Positions 1 through 4,776 of a stretch of DNA of 5,874 bases are shown here, in pieces (position 1 is the stretch's first letter; each line of letters opens with the position of its first letter). Origin of the DNA: Pseudomonadota bacterium (lineage in GTDB: Bacteria; Pseudomonadota; Alphaproteobacteria; Ferrovibrionales; Ferrovibrionaceae); assembly GCA_023433835.1 (NCBI GenBank), contig JAEYTW010000565.1:1-5874 (forward strand). The letters run 5' to 3'. A program made the position numbers and the translations under genes. Below the pieces are notes generated by a model. It made no database searches. It saw only the letters and a list, made by a program, of their open reading frames with translations, and was not told the DNA's origin.

Positions 1-224
1 GGCCGCAGGCCCCGCCGCTATTCCTGATGACGCGGTCGACCGCGATGCTCGATCTGGCTGAGATGAGTCCGGACGAATCCATCATCCTGTGCCCGGCCAA
101 TCACTCAACCCCGCTGCTGGTGGGGCCTCATCCCGGCATGCCCGGTTACGAGGCTGTCGCCACCTGCCTGGCGAGCCCCGGGGTGCGGGCGCGCACCGAA
201 GGGGTCGTCGCGATCAGGCCGTGA
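1..224 (+). CDS. 3' end of an unrecognised protein (partial)
   Basis: This is an open frame that enters from the left edge (first full codon at position 3) and ends at the TGA at 222-224. It gives about 73 residues beginning PQAPPLFLMTRS and ending GVVAIRP. Nothing in the tail is recognised. It has no evident transmembrane segment, no repeats, and a mix of hydrophobic and Pro/Gly-rich stretches such as LLVGPHPGMPGY. Most codons end in G or C, as expected for a real gene in this genome, though slightly less strictly than in the neighbours. The frame stays open upstream of the first ATG (27), so the true start probably lies outside the window, but a short gene starting at 27 cannot be excluded. 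It converges on the minus-strand hydrolase, with only 3 bases between the two stop codons. Confidence 0.5.
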   Translation, partial: PQAPPLFLMTRSTAMLDLAEMSPDESIILCPANHSTPLLVGPHPGMPGYEAVATCLASPGVRARTEGVVAIRP

Positions 225-227
225 CGG

Positions 228-1160
228 TCAGGCGGCGTCGCGATGGCCGGCCACGCCGATGGCGCGGGCCAGGAAGCAGTCGGTGCGCGCCGCCGCCTGG
301 GCCGCCAACTGGCCGGGCAGCGCGGTGAAGCCGTGCACCCCGCCGGGATGGATCGCCAGTTCGGCCTCATTGCCGGCGGCGATCCAGCGCGCATGCATGA
401 ACAGCGTGTCGTCGACCAGCGCATCGAGCGTCCCGACCGAGAACAGGGCCGGCGGCAAGCCGCGCAGATCGGCATGCAGGGGCGAGATGTCGGGGTGGCG
501 GCGGTCGAAGGCGGCCGGCACGAAGGCATCGGCCAGCTGCTCGATCCGCCGCCGGTCGGTCAGCCCGCCCGAGGCGGCCCGCGCGCTCGGCGTCAGGCCG
601 AGATCGTAGAGGCCGAAGGCGAGATTGGCCGCGGCGAAGGCCCGGCCGTGGCCGGCATCGCGCAGGCGCAGCAGGGTGACGGCGGCCAGATGCGCGCCGG
701 TCGATTCGCCGCCGATGGTCAGGTGCATCGTGCCGAACAGCTCGCGCGCCCGGCCGATCAGCCACAGCGCCGCGGCCTCGCAATCGTCGGGTGCCGCCGG
801 ATAGGCCTGGCGGCGGTAATCGACGCTGATGCAGGCCATGCCGGTATGGGCCGCGATGCGCGCCAGCATGCCGTCGCGCCGCGCCGGGCCGCCCATCACC
901 CAGTCGCCGCCGGGGATATGGAGGTAGACGCCGCGGGCGTTCGGCGTCGGGATCACCCGCAGGGTGACGACGGTGCCGCGCTTGCCCCGGATCTCGTAGA
1001 TGTCGACCCGCGCCGGGCAGGCTTGCGCCGGCAGTGCCTTGCCGGCGACGAGGCCGGCATTGACCGCGCGGGTCTCGGCCGAAACCGCCTGGGGGCGGAA
1101 CAGGGCAGGGGAGAAATCGCCGTTGCGGGTCATGGTGGATCTCGCGTCCATCTTGTCCAT
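228..1160 (-). CDS. Alpha/beta hydrolase, hormone-sensitive-lipase type (esterase-like)
   Basis: This encodes a 310-residue protein of the HSL-like alpha/beta hydrolase fold (Abhydrolase_3), a family of mostly cytoplasmic carboxylesterases acting on short acyl esters. No signal peptide is seen. The nucleophile elbow is GESTG (Ser153), the acid is Asp246 in VGTLDALVDD, and the base is His276 in GGVHGF, so the triad is complete. The oxyanion region is HIPGGDW (81-87), where relatives usually have HIHGGGW. The family's YRLAPExxxPA loop is shortened to YRRQAYPA (115-122). Length is normal for the family. The start at 1160 was chosen because AAGGA lies 5 bases upstream; the ATGs at codons 4 and 10 lack a comparable site. 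It lies 37 bases downstream of the YafY-type regulator on the same strand, so the two may be co-transcribed. The substrate is unknown. Confidence 0.9.
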   Translation of the reverse strand: MDKMDARSTMTRNGDFSPALFRPQAVSAETRAVNAGLVAGKALPAQACPARVDIYEIRGKRGTVVTLRVIPTPNARGVYLHIPGGDWVMGGPARRDGMLARIAAHTGMACISVDYRRQAYPAAPDDCEAAALWLIGRARELFGTMHLTIGGESTGAHLAAVTLLRLRDAGHGRAFAAANLAFGLYDLGLTPSARAASGGLTDRRRIEQLADAFVPAAFDRRHPDISPLHADLRGLPPALFSVGTLDALVDDTLFMHARWIAAGNEAELAIHPGGVHGFTALPGQLAAQAAARTDCFLARAIGVAGHRDAA

Positions 1161-1165
1161 CCTCG

Positions 1166-1170
1166 TCCTT
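1166..1170 (-). promoter_or_regulatory. Ribosome binding site of the hydrolase, inside a small inverted repeat
   Basis: Read on the minus strand, AAGGA lies 5 bases before the ATG at 1160 and supports that start. The same bases form one arm of TCCTT-GCCC-AAGGA (1166-1179), so in mRNA the site could pair with the preceding TCCTT. The stem is only about 5 base pairs and is not a terminator. Confidence 0.5.
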
Positions 1171-1197
1171 GGGCAAGGATGATGCCGCGACCCGGTG

Positions 1198-1902
1198 TCA
1201 AATCCTGTCAGCAGGCGGCCGGCTGTGGTCGCAGGCGCTCCAGGCCCGGATCAGCGCCGCCCGCGTCTTCGGGTAACGCTCGTCCAGCGCCTGTAGCCCG
1301 ACGATGCGGTCGGCGCGGAAATGGCGGAAATCGGCGCGCAACTCGCACCAGGCCACCAGCAGCCGGGCGGCCTCGAACTGGATCAGGGTCAGCGGCCAGA
1401 CGATGCGGTCGGTGGGCGTGCCCTGCCCATCGGCATAGGCGATGCGGATCTTGCGCTCGCGCCGGATCGCCTGGCGCAGCGCCGAGGGTTCGACGATCTC
1501 GGCCGCCGCCACCTTGAACGGCTGCGGCGCCATCAGCACCGGATTTTCCAGCGTATCGCTGAGCGTCGCCGGCAGCACGGCGGCGATCTTGGCCAGCGCA
1601 TCCTGCGCCGCCGCGGCAAGATCGCGGTCGCCGCGCTGGGTCACCCAGCGCCCGCCCAGGGCCAGCGCCTCGAGCTCGGCCTCGGTGAACATCAAAGGCG
1701 GCAGCATGAAGCCAGGCCGCAGGATGAAGCCCAGCCCGGCCTCGCCGTCGATCGGCGCGCCCTGTGCGATCAGGATCTCGATATCGCGATAGATCGTGCG
1801 CTTGGAAACGCCGAGTTCCTCGCCCAGCACGTCGGCCGCCACCGGCTGACGCCGGCGGCGCAGGGCCTGCAGCAGATCGAAGAGGCGGGCGGAGCGGGAC
1901 AT
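1198..1902 (-). CDS. YafY-type HTH/WYL transcriptional regulator
   Basis: This encodes a 234-residue DNA-binding regulator of the YafY/DeoR-like family with a C-terminal WYL domain. Residues 1-60 form a winged helix-turn-helix: MSRSARLFDLLQALRRRR opens it, GVSKRTIYRDIEIL (31-44) is the recognition helix, and the wing is IDGEAGLGFILRPG. LPPLMFTEAELEAL (67-80) is the typical linker. Residues about 136-205 are the WYL-type ligand-sensing domain, ending LLVAWCELRADFRHFRADRI, where the W-Y-L signature has drifted to V-A-W as in many YafY proteins. The frame is open back to a TTG at 1953, but the ATG at 1902 gives the standard family N-terminus; the 17 extra residues are Pro/Ser-rich and unlike the family. 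No strong ribosome binding site precedes 1902. It is divergent from the zinc operon, sharing an 82-base control region, and lies just upstream of the hydrolase, its likeliest target. The effector is unknown. Confidence 0.88.
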   Translation of the reverse strand: MSRSARLFDLLQALRRRRQPVAADVLGEELGVSKRTIYRDIEILIAQGAPIDGEAGLGFILRPGFMLPPLMFTEAELEALALGGRWVTQRGDRDLAAAAQDALAKIAAVLPATLSDTLENPVLMAPQPFKVAAAEIVEPSALRQAIRRERKIRIAYADGQGTPTDRIVWPLTLIQFEAARLLVAWCELRADFRHFRADRIVGLQALDERYPKTRAALIRAWSACDHSRPPADRI

Positions 1903-1944
1903 CGATGGACTATGCCGCGTTCGGGCGGCGGAAGGAACCGGCAC

Positions 1945-1972
1945 TGGACTCAACGTGCCGTAACGTTATAAC
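1945..1972 (+). promoter_or_regulatory. Possible sigma-70-type promoter of the zinc operon
   Basis: TATAAC (1967-1972) matches five of six bases of the -10 consensus. TGGACT (1945-1950), 16 bases upstream, is a partial match to the -35 box. The -10 sits wholly within the Zur operator, the expected arrangement for repression by occlusion. Transcription would start around 1978-1980, only 5-7 bases before the ATG at 1985. The -35 is weak, so the call rests mainly on the -10 and its place in the operator. Confidence 0.4.
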
Positions 1973-1977
1973 ATCGG
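1960..1977. promoter_or_regulatory. Zur operator (zinc uptake regulator box)
   Basis: GTAACGTTATAACATCGG contains the perfect 8-base palindrome GTTATAAC (1965-1972), with flanking A/T symmetry at 1963 and 1974. It matches the alphaproteobacterial Zur pattern GTAATGTTATAACATTAC, as I recall it, at 14 of 18 positions. The left arm differs at one position and the right arm loses its last three. It is A/T-rich in a strongly GC-rich background and lies directly upstream of the zinc transporter genes, so chance is unlikely. Zur binds such sites as a zinc-loaded dimer and represses. The site is 58 bases from the divergent regulator's start, so an effect on that gene is possible but unsupported. No zur gene is in the window. 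Confidence 0.85.
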
Positions 1978-1984
1978 CCGCATC

Positions 1985-2176
1985 ATGTCGCATCCCCACG
2001 ACCATACCGGCCACCGGCATGGACCGGCCGAACGCCCCGCCGTCCGGCCGTTGACCCGGCCGGATTGGAGCCTGATCGGCGCCTCGGTCGGCATGCGGTT
2101 GTTGCTTGCCGTGCCGGTGCTGGCGGTGCTGTGGCTGATGGTCGCCTGGGCGATGGCGCCGGCGGGAATGGAGTAG
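1985..2176 (+). CDS. Small His-rich single-span membrane protein of the zinc operon
   Basis: This encodes 63 residues. The N-terminus MSHPHDHTGHRHG carries five histidines (3, 5, 7, 10, 12) in a metal-binding-like pattern, followed by a Pro/Arg-rich stretch (14-27). A single hydrophobic segment follows at about 37-58 (GMRLLLAVPVLAVLWLMVAW), then a short tail. It ends 4 bases before znuC and is the first gene behind the Zur box, so it is probably made under zinc starvation. No Shine-Dalgarno sequence precedes the ATG. The predicted transcript start is a few bases upstream, so translation may be leaderless or nearly so. I do not recognise a named family. A role as a zinc-binding accessory to the ZnuB/ZnuC complex is inference. 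The arginines before the span suggest a cytoplasmic N-terminus by the positive-inside rule. High-GC third positions and tight spacing support a real gene. Confidence 0.72.
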   Translation: MSHPHDHTGHRHGPAERPAVRPLTRPDWSLIGASVGMRLLLAVPVLAVLWLMVAWAMAPAGME

Positions 2177-2180
2177 GGCG

Positions 2181-2915
2181 ATGATCCGGCTGGACAATGT
2201 TTCCGTCGCCTATGACCGCCATCCGGCCGTCCATCACGTGTCCGGTGCGTTCAAGGCCGGCGAGTTGACCGCCATCGTCGGCCCCAATGGCGCCGGCAAG
2301 TCGACCCTGCTGCGCGCCATCGTCGGCGCGGCCAAGCTGGAGCATGGCCGGGTGGTGCTGGACGGCATCGAGCGGCGCGACATCGCCTATCTGCCGCAGG
2401 CCGCCGCGATCGACCGCAGCTTCCCCATTTCGGTCGGCGAGCTGGTCCAGCTCGGCCATTGGCGGCGGGTCGGCGCCTGGGCCGCGATCTCGGGCCGCCA
2501 GCGCGATCAGGCCGCCGCGGCGCTGGCCGCCGTCGGCCTCGACGGTTTTGCCGGCCGCCCGATCGATGGGCTGTCGATCGGCCAGTTCCAGCGCGTGCTG
2601 TTTGCCCGCCTCCTGTTGCAGGATGCCCGCGTCATCCTGCTGGACGAGCCCTTCAATGCGGTCGATGCCCGCACCACGGCTGACTTGATTGAAGTCGTGC
2701 TGCGCTGGCGCGCCGAGCAGCGCACCATCGTCATGGTCGCCCACGACCACGACCTGGTGCATCGCCATTGCGCCGAAACCCTGCTGCTCGCCCGCGAATG
2801 CATCGCCTGGGGCCCGACGGCGGCGGTGCTGACCGCCCAGAACCAGCTGCGCGCCCGCGCGATGGCCGAGGCCTGGGCCGGTACCGCCCCGGTCTGCGAA
2901 CGCGACGCCGCCTGA
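2181..2915 (+). CDS. znuC: Zinc ABC transporter ATP-binding protein ZnuC
   Basis: This encodes a 244-residue cytoplasmic ATPase that powers zinc import with ZnuB and ZnuA. It has Walker A GPNGAGKST (34-42), Q-loop Gln73 in YLPQ, signature LSIGQFQR (131-138), Walker B VILLDEP (151-157; Asp155 and catalytic Glu156), D-loop NAVD (159-162) and the H-loop His188 in VAHDHD. The layout is that of the Mn/Zn/Fe (MntB/ZnuC) subfamily. The signature has Ile133 where LSGGQ has its first glycine. The start at 2181 follows GGAGTAGGGCG, and the upstream gene ends 4 bases before. The permease follows 13 bases after its stop. Zinc rather than manganese is inferred from the Zur box, ZnuA ligands and the COG0523 gene. 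The C-terminus (about 210-244) is short and lacks the long His-rich tail of some ZnuC proteins. Confidence 0.93.
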   Translation: MIRLDNVSVAYDRHPAVHHVSGAFKAGELTAIVGPNGAGKSTLLRAIVGAAKLEHGRVVLDGIERRDIAYLPQAAAIDRSFPISVGELVQLGHWRRVGAWAAISGRQRDQAAAALAAVGLDGFAGRPIDGLSIGQFQRVLFARLLLQDARVILLDEPFNAVDARTTADLIEVVLRWRAEQRTIVMVAHDHDLVHRHCAETLLLARECIAWGPTAAVLTAQNQLRARAMAEAWAGTAPVCERDAA

Positions 2916-2928
2916 GGCCGTTGGTTCG

Positions 2929-3804
2929 ATGACCCTGTCCGAACTGCTGGTCGCGCCGTTTGCCGAATTCGCCTTCATGCGCCGCGCCATGGTGGCCGGC
3001 ATCGCGCTGGCCGTCGGCGGCGGGCCGCTCGGCGTCATGCTGCAATTGCGGCGGATGAGCCTGGTCGGCGACGCGATGAGCCACGCGGTGCTGCCCGGTG
3101 CTGCCATCGGCTTCGTCGTCGCCGGGCTGTCGCTGCCGGTGATGGGGGCGGGCGGGTTCATCGCCGGGCTGATCGTCGCCGCCCTGTCGGGGCTGGTCAG
3201 CCGCTTCACCGCGCTGCGCGAGGATGCGAGCTTCGCCGCCTTCTACCTGATCTCGCTGGCGCTGGGCGTCCTGATCATCTCGCTGCATGGCGGCGGCAAT
3301 GTCGACGTCATGCACGTGCTGTTCGGCAGCGTGCTGGCGGTCGACGATACCGCGCTCCTGCTGGTGGTCGGCATCACCAGCCTGACGATCGCGATACTGG
3401 CCGTCATCCTGCGCCCGCTGGTGCTCGACTGCGTCGATCCCGATTTCCTGCGCACCGTTTCGGGGCGCGGCGGGCTTTACCACCAGGTCTTCCTGCTGCT
3501 GGTCGTGGCCAACCTGGTCGCGGCCTTCCTTGCGCTCGGCACGCTGATGGCCGTGGGCCTGATGATGCTGCCGGCCGCGGCCGCGCGGTTCTGGGCGCGC
3601 GGCCTGGCCGGTGCCGCCGCGCTGGCCTCCGGCATCGGCATCGTCTCGAGCGTGGCCGGGCTGATCCTGTCCTACCACCTCGACCTCGCCAGCGGCCCGG
3701 CCATCGTGCTGGTCGCCGGCGTCGTCTACGCGCTGTCGCTGACCGTCGGCCGCTACGGCTCGCTGCGCGCCAACCTGCTGCCGCCGCGCCATCGCGCGGC
3801 CTGA
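2929..3804 (+). CDS. znuB: Zinc ABC transporter permease ZnuB
   Basis: This encodes a 291-residue inner-membrane permease of the ABC-3 family (ZnuB/MntB/TroC type), which forms the zinc channel as a dimer bound to ZnuC. The family hallmark MSLVGDAMSHAVLPGAAIGF lies at 43-62. Hydrophobic segments are at about 20-40, 52-68, 72-92, 102-120, 128-162 (one or two spans), 186-213, 226-248 and 256-276, consistent with eight or so spans. GTLMAVGLMMLP (204-215) is also typical. The length is normal and the frame intact. The start at 2929 gives the usual N-terminus; only a weak GAGG lies upstream, so translation may depend on coupling to znuC, which ends 13 bases before. The C-terminal tail LPPRHRAA is basic and cytoplasmic. 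The stop overlaps the ribosome binding site of znuA. Confidence 0.93.
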   Translation: MTLSELLVAPFAEFAFMRRAMVAGIALAVGGGPLGVMLQLRRMSLVGDAMSHAVLPGAAIGFVVAGLSLPVMGAGGFIAGLIVAALSGLVSRFTALREDASFAAFYLISLALGVLIISLHGGGNVDVMHVLFGSVLAVDDTALLLVVGITSLTIAILAVILRPLVLDCVDPDFLRTVSGRGGLYHQVFLLLVVANLVAAFLALGTLMAVGLMMLPAAAARFWARGLAGAAALASGIGIVSSVAGLILSYHLDLASGPAIVLVAGVVYALSLTVGRYGSLRANLLPPRHRAA

Positions 3805-3809
3805 AGGAG
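3804..3809 (+). promoter_or_regulatory. Strong ribosome binding site of znuA overlapping the znuB stop
   Basis: AAGGAG lies 6 bases before the ATG at 3816, and its first A is the last base of the znuB TGA. It is the best Shine-Dalgarno sequence in the operon. It fits a need for more binding protein than permease, and it fixes the znuA start. Confidence 0.8.
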
Positions 3810-3815
3810 ATCGCC

Positions 3816-4766
3816 ATGCTGTCTCGCCGTCACTTCGCCGCCCTGGTCGCCGCGGCGGCCTTCGCGCTGCCATCGGCGGCCCTGCCTTCGGCGGCCCTGC
3901 CTTCGGCGGCCCGGGCGGCCGACCCCGTGCCGGTCGTCGCCACCTTCTCGGTCATCGCCGACATCACCCGGGCCGTGGGCGGCGACCGTGTCGCCATCCG
4001 CACCCTGGTCCCGGCCAACAACGATGCCCATGTCTACCAGCCGAGCCCGGGCGATGCCCAGGCGCTGGCCGCGGCCCGCCTCGTGGTCACCAACGGCCTC
4101 AACATGGAAGGCTGGATCGACCGGCTGATCAAGGCGTCGGGCTACAAGGGCGAGGTCGTCGTCGCCACGCGCGGCATCCGGACCATCACCATGGAAGACG
4201 ACGACCACGGCCATGGCCACGGCAAGAAAGCCACCGACCCCCATGCCTGGCAGAACGCCCTGAACGGCCAGGTCTATGCCCGCAACATCGCCGAGGGGCT
4301 GGCCCGCATCGACCCCGAGGGGGCCACGGCCTACCGCGCCAACGCCGAGGCCTATGCCGCCGAACTGCAGGCGCTGGACGGCTGGATCAAGGCCGAGGTG
4401 GCAAGCGTGCCGGAAGGCCAGCGCAAGGTGATCACCAGCCATGATGCCTTCGGCTATCTCGCCGCCGCCTACGGCATCACGATCCTATCGCCCCAGGGCA
4501 TCTCGACCGAAGCGGAACCTTCCGCCAAGGACGTCGCCCGGCTGATCCGCCAGATCCGCAAGGAGAAGGTGCGCGCGGTGTTCATCGAGAACATGACCGA
4601 CCCCCGGCTGATCCAGCAGATCGCCAAGGAGACCGGCGCCACGGTCGGCGGCACCCTCTATTCGGATGCCTTGTCACCGCCGGGCGGACCGGCCGATACT
4701 TACGTCAAGATGTTCCGCTACAACCTGCCGCTGCTGGTGGCTGCCATGCGTGGCGGCCAGTCCTGA
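3816..4766 (+). CDS. znuA: Zinc-binding periplasmic protein ZnuA (cluster A-I)
   Basis: This encodes a 316-residue solute-binding protein that captures Zn2+ in the periplasm and hands it to ZnuB. The leader has SRRHF (3-7), matching the core of a twin-arginine motif, then an Ala-rich hydrophobic stretch, and probably cleaves after ARA (32-34). The leader contains ALPSA three times. Likely metal ligands are His72 (DAHVYQPSP), His143 (DPHAWQ), His209 (SHDAFGY) and Asp284 (YSDALS). A histidine at the third position points to zinc, as manganese-type members usually have Glu there. A short charged loop, EDDDHGHGHGKK (127-138), is the flexible His-rich zinc loop of ZnuA proteins, here modest in length. 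Between the lobes is the typical long linking helix (about 155-197). It follows znuB by 11 bases and precedes the COG0523 gene by 10. Function is near certain; the export route (Tat or Sec) is open. Confidence 0.93.
   Translation: MLSRRHFAALVAAAAFALPSAALPSAALPSAARAADPVPVVATFSVIADITRAVGGDRVAIRTLVPANNDAHVYQPSPGDAQALAAARLVVTNGLNMEGWIDRLIKASGYKGEVVVATRGIRTITMEDDDHGHGHGKKATDPHAWQNALNGQVYARNIAEGLARIDPEGATAYRANAEAYAAELQALDGWIKAEVASVPEGQRKVITSHDAFGYLAAAYGITILSPQGISTEAEPSAKDVARLIRQIRKEKVRAVFIENMTDPRLIQQIAKETGATVGGTLYSDALSPPGGPADTYVKMFRYNLPLLVAAMRGGQS
3866..3910 (+). repeat. Three 15-base direct repeats within the znuA leader
   Basis: Three tandem copies of CCTGCCTTCGGCGGC are present. Copies two and three are identical; copy one differs at its first and seventh bases. 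Each copy adds ALPSA to the leader between the hydrophobic core and the cleavage site. The identity of two copies suggests recent slippage or unequal exchange. Confidence 0.9.
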
Positions 4767-4769
4767 GGG
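4765..4769 (+). promoter_or_regulatory. Ribosome binding site that sets the COG0523 gene start
   Basis: GAGGG lies 7 bases before the ATG at 4777 and overlaps the znuA stop codon. The frame is open back to an ATG at 4666, but that stretch lies inside znuA, has no such site and encodes a Cys/Arg-rich sequence unlike the family. The start is therefore 4777. Confidence 0.75.
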
Positions 4770-4776
4770 TAATGTC

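Noticed and set aside
200..230. Terminator between the convergent genes
   Set aside because: Only 3 bases separate the stops, and no GC-rich stem followed by a T run was found on either strand.
243..1517. Plus-strand open frame (424 codons) opposite the hydrolase and regulator
   Set aside because: It spans two well-supported minus-strand genes and encodes an Arg/Gly/Ala-rich sequence with no recognisable domain.
1903..1953. 17-residue N-terminal extension of the regulator from a TTG start
   Set aside because: The family's usual N-terminus begins at the ATG at 1902, and the extension is Pro/Ser-rich with no family likeness.
1983..3209. Long minus-strand open frame (408 codons) across znuC and the start of znuB
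   Set aside because: It is antisense to genes with clear family motifs. Its product is low-complexity with many Gly, Ala, Asp and Arg residues, as expected from the shadow frame of a GC-rich gene.
2731..3873. Minus-strand open frame (380 codons) opposite znuB
   Set aside because: The product is Gln/Arg/Asp/His-rich without any domain, which is the typical mirror of a hydrophobic membrane protein gene.
4666..4776. 37-residue N-terminal extension of the COG0523 GTPase
   Set aside because: It lies in another frame of znuA, lacks a ribosome binding site, and gives a Cys/Arg-rich sequence. The ATG at 4777 has GAGGG 7 bases upstream and gives the normal family N-terminus.
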